Origin: Actinokineospora xionganensis
GTDB taxonomy: Bacteria; Actinomycetota; Actinomycetes; Mycobacteriales; Pseudonocardiaceae
Length of the DNA stretch: 64,000 nt
Assembly: GCF_014323725.1 (NCBI RefSeq)
Contig: NZ_JABVED010000008.1
Location: 248,001 to 312,000 of the forward strand
Direction of reading: 5' to 3'
The position numbers and the translations under genes are program-made. Below are positions 1 through 9,661 of this stretch, in pieces. The notes beneath the pieces were generated by a model. It did no database searches and was not told the origin of the DNA. It worked only from the letters and a program-made list of their open reading frames with translations. Position 1 is the stretch's first letter. Each line of letters starts with the position of its first letter.

Positions 1-1
1 G

Positions 2-3000
2 AACATCGGGGACAAGATCCTCAAGGCGCTGCTGGACTTCTCCCAGTTCGGCGACGGCATGGAGAAGTACCTGGCGATGATCGAGGCGGCGCTGCGGCTG
101 GCCGCGTTCGACGGCAAGCTGCCGCTGGTCGGCGACGACATGCAGCAGGGAGCCGACGAGTTCGGCAAGCTGCGCGCCAAGATCCAGGAGGCGATGAAGC
201 ACATTCCGGGTGGCGGCCGGGTCGGCAGCACCAACGAACTGGCCGACTGGGTCAACAACCACCTCAAGCCCGCGGTGGGCGACACGCTCACGGTCGGCTT
301 CAGATGTGAGGCGACCCTGCAGCCCGCGACCTCGCCGACCGCGTCGGCGCAGGGCACCAAGGGCACGACCAAGTACCGCTACGGCGTCGTGGCCACCGCG
401 CAGGGCCAGGACGCCCCGCCCGCCGTGGTCGAGGTGCTCGACGGCAACGCCACCATCAGCGCCACGGACTTCAACCGGATCAGCTGGACGAAGTCGCAGT
501 ACGCCACCGGGTACAAGATCATCCGACTGGCCGACTTCAACGACCCAGCCAGTTGGAAGGTCGTCGCCGAACCGGGCAAGGACGCGACCAGCCACGACGA
601 CAAGGTCGTCACCCCGGTGGGGGCGACCTACGTGCCCGCCACGACCAACCCGAAGCTGGCCGACTGCCCGGACGGCGCCGCGCTGCAGGACATCACCGGC
701 GCCACCTTCACCTTCGACGTCTGCGCTGGCAAGATCACCGAAGGCGACCCGTGCACGAAGGAGGCGCTGGGCCTGACCCGGCCGCTGGACATCGGCATCC
801 CGGGCCTGTCCCTGCGCGAGGCCGCAGACCCGGACAAGCGCAAGGGGGTCAGCGCGAGCCTGGCCTACCGGCTGCACGTCAAGGTCGGTGTGGACAAGAG
901 CAGCGGCTTCTTCGTCGCCACCCAGGACGCGAAACTGCCCGAACTCGGCGTGAAGCTCGGCTTCACCCTGCCCGAGGCGATGAAGGCGCAGCTGGCCTTC
1001 CTGGAAGTCGACCTCAAGCAGCACCCCGGCGGCGCGACGGACCTGTTCGCGGGGACGTTCTTCGTCGACCTGCACAAGAAGGGCGGCCCGTCCTGCGTCA
1101 AGGGCTGCGCGGCGACCACCGACGACCGGATCTCGCTGGCCGACCTCGCCGACCTCGACGCGGTCACCGACGTCTCGCTCGCGGCCAAGGTCGGCATCGA
1201 CTGGGACTTCAAGGTCAGCGCCGACTCCGCCCTGCCCGGCATCTCCGGCTGGTTCCACTTGGACTGGGAATGGAAGCTGGGCGCGAAACCGGGCGAGGGC
1301 ACCCCGAACATCGCGTTCAACGACATCACGCTGAACGCGGGCGACTTCCTCGGCTCGGTCCTCAAGCCGATCGCGGAGAAGATCGCCCTGTTCACCAAGC
1401 CGATCCAGCCGGTGATCGACCAGCTCTACGCCCCGATCCCGGTGCTGTCGGACCTCTCACGGGCGGTCGGCGGCGGTGACGTCAACCTGGTCACCATCGC
1501 CAAGTCCTACAGCACGATCGCGGGCGGACCCGACCTGGAGTTCGTCGACCGGATCCTGCAGACGATCCAGCTGGTGAACAAGCTCGCCCAGAGCGGCGGG
1601 GACGTCGTGATCGGCGACTTCACCGTCAACGGTGACGCGGCCAAGACGACGGTGAACTCGCCGGACAACGCCGCGTCGCTCATCAGCGGCAGCACACCCG
1701 AACCCGGCGACCTGGCAAGCCGGATCGACCAGGCGGGCAGCGGCGAGGACGTGCTCGGCGCGGACAAGGCGGGCGGCAAGGCGGGCTTCAGCTTCCCGGT
1801 CCTCAGCGACCCCACGAAGCTGTTCGGCCTGATCATGGGCCAGGACGTGGATCTGATCAAGTTCGACTCCGGCCCGCTGCGCCTGGCGTTCTCCTACAGC
1901 CAGTCCTTCGGCCCGGTCTACGCCCCGCCGCCGGTGCTGGTGAACATCTCCGGCAGCGCGTCCGTGGAGGCGCGGTTCCGCGCGGGCTTCGACACCTACG
2001 GCATCCGCAAGGCCGTGGAGGCGGTGCAGGCGGGCCGGGACATCCCGGTGACGATCCTCGACTCCATCTACCTGGAGACCGTCGACGACGCGGGCAAGCC
2101 GCTGCCGGTGGTCACCTTCCGCGGTGAGCTGGCCGCGGGCGCCGCGGTGAGCGTGGTGCTCATCGAGGTGGGCATCAAGGGTGGTGTGGCGCTGACGATC
2201 AGCCTGAGCTGGGCGGACCCGAACAACGACGGCAAGTTCCGGTTCTTCGAGTTCTCCAAGCTGGCACTGCGGAATCCGATGTGTCTGTTCAACATGGACG
2301 GACGGCTGAGTCTGTTCCTGAAGGTCTACATCACCCTCGGGTTCTCACCGTTCAGCGTGTCCTTCGACTTCACCCTGGCCGACATCACGTTGCTCGACTT
2401 CTCGGTGAAACCGAACTGCACACCCCCACCACCGAAGCTCGCCGCGCCGAGCGGCACGACGCTGCTGCTCAACGTCGGCCAGCGGACCGACCAGCGCGGC
2501 GACCCCGCGTGGAAGGACCGCACCGCTGAGGAGAAGTGGACGATCACCCAACTGGTCAACAAGGACGGGTCGTTCCGGGGCTTCGCGGTCAGCGCGCTCG
2601 GGTTCCGCGAAGAACACCTCGACACCAACCTGACCAAGGTGTCCGGCAACGCCGCGGGCGACACCGGGAAGCGGATCTTCGTCTTCCAGGGTGACGCGGA
2701 CAAGAGCGAGGCGGGCCAGGACAAGGCCGCCGAGGCCAAGCCGTTCGACAAGGAAGTCGAACTCACCGGCGGCAGCGGCGACGACTCGGTCAAGACCAGC
2801 ATCGGCAAGGCCACCATCAACGGCGGCCCGGGCAAGGACCAGATCACCACCGGCGACGTGCACAGCGCGTTCGGCGGCAAGGGATCGGTGACGGTCAACG
2901 GTGACGGCGAGGACGACACGATCACCGTCGGCGGCGCGGGCAACACGGTCAACGGCGGTGGCGGCATCGACCGCATCGCCGTGGGCCTCGGCGAGAACAC

Positions 3001-6000
3001 CGTCAACGGCGGCGACGGCGACGACGTCATCGGTGTGGGCGCCGACAGCCCGCTCGCGGCGAACAACCCGGGCAAGTCGCAGTACGTGGCGCAGAAGAAC
3101 ATCATCATCGGCGGCCACGGCAGCGACCGGATCTCCGGCGGCTCGGGCCCTGACGTCATCTACACCGGCCAGAAGCTCGGCGTGCCGGACGACGACACCG
3201 GCGTGGACGACCCGGGTCACCCGGACAAGACGGTGGTCGACGGCAACATCGTGGACGCGACCAACACGGTCAACACCGGCACCGGGTCGGACACCGTGTT
3301 CGGCAGTCAGGGCTTCGACTTCGTCACCGGCGGGTCGCTGCTCAGCGAGGTCGACGACATCCGCGGTGGCGGCAACAAGGACGTCCTCACCGGCGGGTTC
3401 GGCAAGGACAAGGTCTATGGCGGACCCGGTGACGACTACGTCATCGCCGAGCCGTCCGATGTCGGCGCCGAGACGGGCAATGGCGTCTTCGGGCCCGAGC
3501 GGTCGGTCAACCACCGAACGCTGCCCGCGAACGTGGCCCCGCAGTCGAAGCTGCTGGTCGGCGGATACGGCAACGACCACGTGATCGGCGGCGACGGCGG
3601 AGCCGAGATGTTCGGCGACAAGCACGCCAACCCGTGCGCGCCCCCGAGCAACGACCCGGAGTCCAAGCCACCGGCGGAGCCGGAGGACAGCCAGGACGGC
3701 CGTGACCTGATGATCGGCGGCGCCGGTGTCGAGACGGCCGCCGCGGGCGGCAAGGCCGACCGGCTGGACCTGCGGTCCAACGCCGACCTCGGCTGCGGGC
3801 AGCGCGACGACGACGTCATCGCGGGCGGCAACGACAACGACAAGCTCTACGGCGGCCACGGAAAGGACACCGTCTACGGCGACTCGGGCAGCGACTCGGT
3901 CTACGGCAACGACGGCGACGACTCCCTCTATGGCGGCACGCAGAACGACTTCATCGAGGGCAACAACGGCTCCGACCACACCTTCGGCGGCGGCGGCTCC
4001 GATGTGCTCGTCGGCGGGACCCGCAAGGCCGGTGAGCCCGACAGCGGCGGCGACCACCTCTACGGTGACGCCGAGAACGACCTGCTCATCGGTGACAACG
4101 GCAGCGGCGACGCGGTCGCGGGCACCGGCGGGCCGTTCGACCTCGACGGCGCCAACGCGGCGGCCGGTGGTCCGGACTTCATCTTCGGCGGCGACGCCGA
4201 CGACCGGGGCTTCGGCGGCCTGGCGCACGACGAGATGTCGGGCGGAGCGAACGACGACTACCTGGAAGGCAACAACGCCGACGACGTCATCCACGGCGAC
4301 GGCGGCGAGGACCGGGTGGTCGGCGGCAGCGCCGAAGTGGCGTCCACTGTGGACGACCACAAGGTCGGCAGGCCGGACGTCGGCGACAAGCTGTTCGGCG
4401 ACGCGGGTCCCGACCTGATCGCGGGCGACAACGCGGTTCTGTCCCTTGTGGACGGCACGCAGGCCTCCCCGATGACGCTGGGCAGGCAGTTCGCCAAGGC
4501 GCACAAGATCGAGCTGCTCGACCTCGGCTACGCGCCGGCGGCGGGCACCTCGGGCGGCGACGTGATCAGCGGCGGCGGCGACCAGGACGTGATCTCCGGC
4601 CAGGGCGGCGAAGACGCGATCGCGGGCGACGACGCTGACGACTACGCCGAGGGCGGACCGGCGCGCGACACCATCTCGGGCAACGGCGGCCAGGACGACC
4701 TGGTCGGCGGCAGCTCGACGCAGGAGGCGCCGGGCGTCGGACAGCCCGACGTCGGCGACCTGATCCACGGCAACGCGGAACAGGACCTCGCCTTGGGTGA
4801 CAACGGTTCACTGGTCCGCTTCGGGCCGCCGAGCAGGCTGACCCAGGAACGCGGGATGACCGGCCGGGCGATCGTGCTCCTGGACCTCGGCCTCACCCCG
4901 CACGCCGATTCCTCCGGCGGTGACGAGGTCTTCGGCGACGACGCCACCGACGTCCTGCTCGGCCAGGGCGGTCCGGACCGGCTCCAGGGCAACGCCCACG
5001 ACGACTACGTCGAGGGCAACCAGGGTGTCGACTGGATCGAGGGCGACAGCGGCAATGACGACCTCGTCGGCGGCAGCAGCGCCCCGCTGTCGGGTTCCGG
5101 TGCCACGACTTCCGGTCAGCCGGACGCCGCGGACGCCCTCTACGGCGGCCCCGGTGACGACATCGGCATCGGTGACAACGGTGTCGTGCTGCGGCCGGCG
5201 GCGGGCGAGGTCCCGACCAGGGCGACCCAGCGCCTGGCCACGGCGGGCGGCAACCCGATCACCGGGCGGATCGTCCAGCGCTACGACCTGGACAACGGCG
5301 GCCTGCTCAACGCCCCGGCCGGCGACCGGTTCGGCGACGACCGGGTGTCCGGCGGGTCCGGTGTGGACGTGCTGTGGGGCCAGGACGGCGGGGACTTCCT
5401 CTCCGGCGGCGGCCAGGCCGACTACCTGGAAGGCAACGGCGGCAACGACATGCTGCGCGGTGACCGGATGCTGTCCGAGCCGTCCGGCGAGACCACCTCG
5501 GTCCCGCTGGCCGACCCGGGCTGGCCGGGAGCGGCGAGCCCGTTGGAGGAACTGGAAGGCACCGACACGACGTCCGGCCAAGACGACATGATCGGCGGCA
5601 GCGCGGCGGCCGGGTTCCGCGACGGCGGCGACGCCTTCGAGGGCAACGGCTCCGACGACGTGCAACTCGGCGACAATGGCTCGCTGGTGCGCACACTGCA
5701 GGGCCAGCCGGGCTCGATGTCGGAGAAGGTCTACGCCGAGCGGTACGCCACGGGTCAGGTTCCCGCGGACGCGACGGTGTCGCGCACGCACGATCCTGAG
5801 TTGCCGGGCCCGTCGACCAGGTTCTGCACGACCGCACAGGCGACGTGTGAACCGGTGGGCGCCTTCGGCGACGACACCATGTTCGGCAACGACGGCGACG
5901 ACGGGATGTGGGGCCAGGACGGCGACGACACCATGACCGGGGCGGCCGACGACGACGACATGTACGGCGAACTCGGCAACGACACCATGTTCGGCAATGA

Positions 6001-7072
6001 CGGCCAGGACGCGATGGTCGGCGACCGCGGCGGCGTGGTCAACGAGTTCCTGAACGCCGACGACGTGGCGGCCAAGGGCTTCACGATGACGATGAACTCG
6101 GTGCCCCAGGAGACCTTCACCGGTTTCCGGGCGGGTGCGTACGACCGCAGGGTCGACCTGCTCCACGATGTGGACGGCGACGCCTTCATCGGCGGTCCGA
6201 GCTACCCGGCCATGCCGCACAACGGCATCGCCGAGGGCGGCGACGACCGCATCCGCGGCGGCCTGGGTGAGGACAACATCCACGCGGGCTTCGGCGACGA
6301 CATGGCCAACGGCGACAGCGGCGGCGACCAGGTCTTCGGCGGCGACGGCGCGGACGTCCTGTGGGGCGGCAAGGGTTGCGACCCGGTGGTGAACGCCGCG
6401 ACACCGGACTGCCAGACGAACGGCGCGTTCAATCCGGATTCGCGCGGGACGAACGACCGCTTCATCGACCACGTCTTCGGCGGGATCGGCGGCACCTCGG
6501 AGGCGTCACTGCAGGGAGCGGTCGGCTCGGACGTCATCGACTTCAATCCGCGCGGCGCCTACCCGGGCAACTGCGCGGCGGGCCCCTGGCCCCAGACTCT
6601 CGGCTCCGGCGCGATCGACCCGTGCCGCTGGTTCGAGATGACGGAGAAGGTCAACGACGACCCGAACAACCTGGCGACGCTGGCCGACAACCAGCACCAC
6701 CAGGGCACCGACTGGCAGTACGGCGGCTGGGACCGCGACGTCCTCCAGGGCAACGTGGCGGGCAACGGCCCGAACCCGGGCGACCGGCTGATCGACTGGT
6801 CGGGCGCGTTCAACCTCTACACCCACTGCAACGCGGCCTATGGCGGGTACAACGACATCCGCCAGTTCAGCCCCGAGATGCAGCTGTTCCTGGAGAAGTT
6901 GGCGTGGGCCACCGGAGCGGGCCAAACCGCGTCCGACTCGGTGACCCCGGGAACGTCAGCCTTCAGGGAGTTGGCGCTGGTATACCCGGCGGACTTGAGG
7001 CAACACGGCAACGGCAAGGCCTACCCGACCACGCCAGGCCACTTCGACTCCCCCGTCTCCTGCGTCGACTGA
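2..7072 (+). CDS. Giant RTX-like calcium-binding repeat protein (5' partial)
   Basis: The frame is open from base 2, so the N-terminus lies outside the window; at least 2,356 residues are present. The first ~780 residues are non-repetitive. Near residue 130 there is a fibronectin-III-like stretch, followed by beta-rich segments. From about 2760 onward the protein is dominated by glycine/aspartate nonapeptides of the GGxGxDxhx type (GGSGDD, GGDGDD, GGHGKD), which in RTX proteins form calcium-filled parallel beta-rolls. Four larger modules recur at about 4316, 4700, 5062 and 5588, each opening with a VGGS block and then a GDNGxL block. The C-terminus is non-repetitive and ends in a Cys-containing tail. 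It is probably secreted or wall-associated. No type I secretion gene is in view and no catalytic domain was recognised. Confidence 0.85.
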   Translation, partial: NIGDKILKALLDFSQFGDGMEKYLAMIEAALRLAAFDGKLPLVGDDMQQGADEFGKLRAKIQEAMKHIPGGGRVGSTNELADWVNNHLKPAVGDTLTVGFRCEATLQPATSPTASAQGTKGTTKYRYGVVATAQGQDAPPAVVEVLDGNATISATDFNRISWTKSQYATGYKIIRLADFNDPASWKVVAEPGKDATSHDDKVVTPVGATYVPATTNPKLADCPDGAALQDITGATFTFDVCAGKITEGDPCTKEALGLTRPLDIGIPGLSLREAADPDKRKGVSASLAYRLHVKVGVDKSSGFFVATQDAKLPELGVKLGFTLPEAMKAQLAFLEVDLKQHPGGATDLFAGTFFVDLHKKGGPSCVKGCAATTDDRISLADLADLDAVTDVSLAAKVGIDWDFKVSADSALPGISGWFHLDWEWKLGAKPGEGTPNIAFNDITLNAGDFLGSVLKPIAEKIALFTKPIQPVIDQLYAPIPVLSDLSRAVGGGDVNLVTIAKSYSTIAGGPDLEFVDRILQTIQLVNKLAQSGGDVVIGDFTVNGDAAKTTVNSPDNAASLISGSTPEPGDLASRIDQAGSGEDVLGADKAGGKAGFSFPVLSDPTKLFGLIMGQDVDLIKFDSGPLRLAFSYSQSFGPVYAPPPVLVNISGSASVEARFRAGFDTYGIRKAVEAVQAGRDIPVTILDSIYLETVDDAGKPLPVVTFRGELAAGAAVSVVLIEVGIKGGVALTISLSWADPNNDGKFRFFEFSKLALRNPMCLFNMDGRLSLFLKVYITLGFSPFSVSFDFTLADITLLDFSVKPNCTPPPPKLAAPSGTTLLLNVGQRTDQRGDPAWKDRTAEEKWTITQLVNKDGSFRGFAVSALGFREEHLDTNLTKVSGNAAGDTGKRIFVFQGDADKSEAGQDKAAEAKPFDKEVELTGGSGDDSVKTSIGKATINGGPGKDQITTGDVHSAFGGKGSVTVNGDGEDDTITVGGAGNTVNGGGGIDRIAVGLGENTVNGGDGDDVIGVGADSPLAANNPGKSQYVAQKNIIIGGHGSDRISGGSGPDVIYTGQKLGVPDDDTGVDDPGHPDKTVVDGNIVDATNTVNTGTGSDTVFGSQGFDFVTGGSLLSEVDDIRGGGNKDVLTGGFGKDKVYGGPGDDYVIAEPSDVGAETGNGVFGPERSVNHRTLPANVAPQSKLLVGGYGNDHVIGGDGGAEMFGDKHANPCAPPSNDPESKPPAEPEDSQDGRDLMIGGAGVETAAAGGKADRLDLRSNADLGCGQRDDDVIAGGNDNDKLYGGHGKDTVYGDSGSDSVYGNDGDDSLYGGTQNDFIEGNNGSDHTFGGGGSDVLVGGTRKAGEPDSGGDHLYGDAENDLLIGDNGSGDAVAGTGGPFDLDGANAAAGGPDFIFGGDADDRGFGGLAHDEMSGGANDDYLEGNNADDVIHGDGGEDRVVGGSAEVASTVDDHKVGRPDVGDKLFGDAGPDLIAGDNAVLSLVDGTQASPMTLGRQFAKAHKIELLDLGYAPAAGTSGGDVISGGGDQDVISGQGGEDAIAGDDADDYAEGGPARDTISGNGGQDDLVGGSSTQEAPGVGQPDVGDLIHGNAEQDLALGDNGSLVRFGPPSRLTQERGMTGRAIVLLDLGLTPHADSSGGDEVFGDDATDVLLGQGGPDRLQGNAHDDYVEGNQGVDWIEGDSGNDDLVGGSSAPLSGSGATTSGQPDAADALYGGPGDDIGIGDNGVVLRPAAGEVPTRATQRLATAGGNPITGRIVQRYDLDNGGLLNAPAGDRFGDDRVSGGSGVDVLWGQDGGDFLSGGGQADYLEGNGGNDMLRGDRMLSEPSGETTSVPLADPGWPGAASPLEELEGTDTTSGQDDMIGGSAAAGFRDGGDAFEGNGSDDVQLGDNGSLVRTLQGQPGSMSEKVYAERYATGQVPADATVSRTHDPELPGPSTRFCTTAQATCEPVGAFGDDTMFGNDGDDGMWGQDGDDTMTGAADDDDMYGELGNDTMFGNDGQDAMVGDRGGVVNEFLNADDVAAKGFTMTMNSVPQETFTGFRAGAYDRRVDLLHDVDGDAFIGGPSYPAMPHNGIAEGGDDRIRGGLGEDNIHAGFGDDMANGDSGGDQVFGGDGADVLWGGKGCDPVVNAATPDCQTNGAFNPDSRGTNDRFIDHVFGGIGGTSEASLQGAVGSDVIDFNPRGAYPGNCAAGPWPQTLGSGAIDPCRWFEMTEKVNDDPNNLATLADNQHHQGTDWQYGGWDRDVLQGNVAGNGPNPGDRLIDWSGAFNLYTHCNAAYGGYNDIRQFSPEMQLFLEKLAWATGAGQTASDSVTPGTSAFRELALVYPADLRQHGNGKAYPTTPGHFDSPVSCVD

Positions 7073-7081
7073 ACACCGCAG

Positions 7082-7120
7082 ACACGAACCGCCCCACTCG
7101 CAAGGTGGGGCGGTTCGTGT
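7082..7120. terminator. Bidirectional terminator between convergent genes
   Basis: A perfect 16-bp inverted repeat (arms 7082-7097 and 7105-7120) encloses a 7-base loop, with a short T run on the right. It sits between the stop of the RTX-like gene at 7072 and the stop of the convergent HxlR gene at 7124, so it could end transcripts from both sides. Confidence 0.8.
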
Positions 7121-7123
7121 TTG

Positions 7124-7504
7124 TCAGGCGGTCGCCGACACGGACGTGTGGGGGTCGGCGACGACTTCAAGACGACTTCGCCGGATCCGGTCACGACCCC
7201 ACTCGCCAAGCGGTAGCAGCGCCTCATTGAGCGCAGCGCCCGCTTCGGTCAGCGTGTACTCCACCTTCGGCGGCACTTCCGCGTAGACCGTGCGGTGGAT
7301 AAGCTCGTCCTCTTCCATTTGACGCAGATGCTGGGTCAGCATCTTCTCGCTGACGCCGGGCAGCGCGCGGCGCAGTTCGGCGAACCGGCGGACACCGTGG
7401 GCATGCAGCTCCCACAGGATGAGGCCCTTCCACTTGCCGCTGACGACGTCGAGCGCGGCGTCGATGCCGCAGATGTACGGCCCGAGGCGCGGTGTTCTCG
7501 CCAT
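7124..7504 (-). CDS. HxlR-family winged-helix transcriptional regulator
   Basis: This is a 126-residue DUF24/HxlR protein. It has the family pattern of a Cys near the N-terminus (GPYICGID), then SGKWKGLILWEL, FAELRRALPGVSEKMLTQHLR as the recognition helix region, and a beta-wing ending in YTLTEAGAAL. HxlR proteins act as dimers and many sense aldehydes, quinones or redox state through the N-terminal Cys. The start at 7504 is chosen because a GGGAGGA ribosome-binding site lies six bases upstream; a longer frame from 7522 would place that site inside the coding region. It is divergent from the reductase gene at 7587, with a palindrome between them, so it probably represses that pair and itself. 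Confidence 0.9.
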   Translation of the reverse strand: MARTPRLGPYICGIDAALDVVSGKWKGLILWELHAHGVRRFAELRRALPGVSEKMLTQHLRQMEEDELIHRTVYAEVPPKVEYTLTEAGAALNEALLPLGEWGRDRIRRSRLEVVADPHTSVSATA

Positions 7505-7520
7505 CTCGGATCCTCCCTTC

Positions 7521-7538
7521 ACTTACCAAAAGGTAAGT
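7521..7538. promoter_or_regulatory. Palindromic operator, probable HxlR site
   Basis: ACTTACC-AAAA-GGTAAGT is a perfect inverted repeat with 7-bp arms and a 4-bp centre. It lies between the divergent HxlR gene and the reductase pair, only 17 bp from the regulator start. HxlR proteins usually bind such dyads next to their own gene. The assignment follows from position and symmetry. Confidence 0.7.
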
Positions 7539-7586
7539 ACCGCAGCAAATAGTGGGTACTTCCGTGATGGTACGCCGTCACACAAC

Positions 7587-8507
7587 ATGGATGGTGTGTC
7601 TGAAACCAACCGAAATCCGATCCACCCGACCGACCTCACCATGCTCGGCCTCGGCGCGATGGGCAGCGCGCTGACCGCCGCGCTGCTCGACGCCGACCAC
7701 TCCGTGACCGTGTGGAACCGCACCCCTGGCCGCGACACGGACCTGGTGGCCCGCGGCGCCCATGCCGCGGGCTCCGTCCGCGAGGCCGTCACGGCGAGCC
7801 CGGTGGTCGTCGCCTGCTTGCTCAAGCACGACTCAGTGCACGAGACCCTCGACCCGGTCATCGACGCGTTGCGCGGCCGGACGCTGGTCAACGTCACCAC
7901 CACGACGCCTGAGGAGGCCCGCGAACTCGCGTCCTGGGCGGCGGCTCACGGCGTCGACTACCTCGACGGCGCGATCATGGCCGTGCCCGCCATGATCAGC
8001 TCCCGCGCGGGTCAGATCTTCTACAGCGGCTCTCGGGCGGCGTACGACGCGCTGCTGCCGATCATCGACATCTGGGCCACGAGTGAGTTCCACGGCGAGG
8101 ACGCGGGCCGGGCCTCGCTGGTGGACTTGGCGATGCTGTCGGGGATGTACCAACTGTTCGCCGGCTTCGTCCACGGCGCCGCGATGGTCGGCTCGGTCGG
8201 GATGAGCGCGTGCGACTTCGCCGCCCGGCAGGCGCCCTTCCTGGCCGCCATGACCGCCGAACTCGCCGGTTTCGCCAAGGTCATCGATGGGGGCGACTAC
8301 ACCGTCCCGAACCAGCAGAGCCTGGACTTCTCCGACCTTTCGCACATCGTGCGAGCGAGCGAGGGCCAGGGCGTCGATCCCGCTCCCATCGCCGCGGTTC
8401 AGGCGCTCATCGACAGGCAGGTCGCCGCGGGCCATGGCTCCGAGGGTTTCGCCCGGATCTACGAGAGCCTGCGGGCTACCGTCTCCACGGGGCAGGTGCG
8501 GCGATGA
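7587..8507 (+). CDS. NAD(P)-dependent oxidoreductase, imine-reductase / beta-hydroxyacid dehydrogenase family
   Basis: The protein has 306 residues. After a short polar leader it has an N-terminal Rossmann fold with MLGLGAMGSALTAALL and the VWNRTP strand/turn of NADPH-binding 6-phosphogluconate-dehydrogenase-like enzymes. An all-helical C-terminal dimerisation domain starts near residue 175. The AMMxVP-type motif (GAIMAVPAMI) and absence of the usual catalytic Lys point to the imine reductase-like branch rather than a true 3-hydroxyisobutyrate dehydrogenase. The start at 7587 is the first ATG after the operator. Its stop overlaps the start of the next gene (ATGA), so the two are translationally coupled and probably both controlled by the divergent HxlR protein. 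The substrate is unknown. Confidence 0.85.
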   Translation: MDGVSETNRNPIHPTDLTMLGLGAMGSALTAALLDADHSVTVWNRTPGRDTDLVARGAHAAGSVREAVTASPVVVACLLKHDSVHETLDPVIDALRGRTLVNVTTTTPEEARELASWAAAHGVDYLDGAIMAVPAMISSRAGQIFYSGSRAAYDALLPIIDIWATSEFHGEDAGRASLVDLAMLSGMYQLFAGFVHGAAMVGSVGMSACDFAARQAPFLAAMTAELAGFAKVIDGGDYTVPNQQSLDFSDLSHIVRASEGQGVDPAPIAAVQALIDRQVAAGHGSEGFARIYESLRATVSTGQVRR

Positions 8508-9388
8508 GCGCCACCCCGGTCACCGTGATCGGGCTCGGCCCGATGGGCCAGGCCATGGTCCGCGCACTGCTCGCCGCGGGCCACCCGGTCACGGTCTGGA
8601 ACCGCACGCCGTCGCGTGCCGAAGGCGTGGTCGCCGACGGCGCCCGACTGGCCGCATCGCCTGCCGACGCCGTGGCGGCGGGCGACCTGGTGATCTTGAG
8701 TCTGACCGACTACCAGGCGATGTGGGATGTTCTCGGCGGCGCTACGGCGCGGCTGGCCGGGCGGACGCTGGTCAATCTCAGCTCCGACACCCCCGACAAG
8801 ACGCGTGAGGCCGCGGCGTGGGCGCGCTCGCACTCGGCGTCGTTCGTGGCAGGCGGCGTCATGGTGCCCGCGCCCATGGTCGGCACCGACCGCGCATATG
8901 TGTACTACAGCGGCGACGCGGAGGCGTTCGACGCGCATCGCGCGGCGCTCGCCCACCTCGGCGAGCCGAGCTTCCTCGGCGACGATCCCGCTCGGGCCCA
9001 GCTGATGTACCAGGCACATCTCGACGCCTTCCTGACCACGTTGTCGGGGATCGCGCACGCGACCGCGCTCGTCGGCTCGGCGGGCATCACGGCTGAGGAG
9101 TTCCTGCCCGAGGTCATGCGGCTGATCGGGGCGATTCCCGACATGCTCGCCGCCGACGGCGTCGCGGCCCTCGGAGCACTGATCGACAGGGGCGAACACC
9201 CTGGCGAGGGGGCCGACAACGTCATGTTGGGCGCCACCGCCGACCACATCGTGGCGAGCAGCCGGTCCGCGGGCGTCGACACCGCGCTGCCGCGCGCTGT
9301 GCAGGCGCACTACCACCGCGCGATCGACGACGGACACGGAGCCGACGGGTGGACCCGGATCGTCGACGGCATCCGCGCCCCCGCGTGA
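8504..9388 (+). CDS. NAD(P)-dependent oxidoreductase, paralogue of the preceding gene
   Basis: The protein has 294 residues and the same architecture as its upstream neighbour: VIGLGPMGQAMVRALL dinucleotide-binding loop, VWNRTPSR, the GGVMVPAPMVG segment at the domain boundary and a helical C-terminal half. It is clearly homologous to the previous gene but not a recent duplicate, since the C-terminal halves differ widely. These enzymes work as intertwined dimers, so two adjacent coupled paralogues could form a heterodimer or act on related substrates. That is inference. The 4-bp ATGA overlap fixes the start at 8504. Confidence 0.85.
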   Translation: MSATPVTVIGLGPMGQAMVRALLAAGHPVTVWNRTPSRAEGVVADGARLAASPADAVAAGDLVILSLTDYQAMWDVLGGATARLAGRTLVNLSSDTPDKTREAAAWARSHSASFVAGGVMVPAPMVGTDRAYVYYSGDAEAFDAHRAALAHLGEPSFLGDDPARAQLMYQAHLDAFLTTLSGIAHATALVGSAGITAEEFLPEVMRLIGAIPDMLAADGVAALGALIDRGEHPGEGADNVMLGATADHIVASSRSAGVDTALPRAVQAHYHRAIDDGHGADGWTRIVDGIRAPA

Positions 9389-9445
9389 ACCCTTGAGGTC
9401 TCCCCGTCGCGGTTGAACCGGGCCGCGGCGGGGAAACCTCTCCGC

Positions 9446-9631
9446 ATGGAAAGACGTGTCCGCACCACCAGAGATGGCCCCGTCCTCATCGAAGGGCCGG
9501 TGGAACTCACCACAGAGGACGGCAGGACGGTCCACTCGGACCGCTTCGTCACCGCACTGTGCACCTGCCGCAGAAGCAGCATCTACCCGCTCTGCGACGC
9601 CAGCCACCGCAAGAAGGTCCGCGAGGTTTAA
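9446..9631 (+). CDS. CDGSH-type iron-sulfur protein
   Basis: This is a 61-residue protein with the motif CTCRRSSIYPLCDASH, which fits the CDGSH (mitoNEET-like) pattern CxCx2(S/T)x3PxCDx2H that binds a 2Fe-2S cluster through three Cys and one His. It contains almost nothing else, as is usual for bacterial single-domain members. The ATG at 9446 has a GGGGAAA ribosome-binding site; a TTG 33 bases upstream is possible. It precedes a methyltransferase gene and lies near a heme-oxygenase-like di-iron oxidase, so it may pass electrons to that oxidase. That role is inferred from context only. Confidence 0.85.
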   Translation: MERRVRTTRDGPVLIEGPVELTTEDGRTVHSDRFVTALCTCRRSSIYPLCDASHRKKVREV

Positions 9632-9661
9632 ACCTGTTACAGCGCAGGGTATCCGGGCGCC

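Noticed and set aside
2345-4768. An 807-codon open frame antisense to the RTX-like gene
   Set aside because: It mirrors the repetitive Gly/Asp codons of the plus strand (Val/Ala/Asp-rich product), has no recognisable domain, and such long shadow frames are common in 70% GC repeats.
2-7072. RTX toxin with type I secretion
   Set aside because: No ABC/MFP/TolC-like genes are present, no cytolysin or acyltransferase motif was seen, and the host looks Gram-positive. The repeats alone show only calcium binding.
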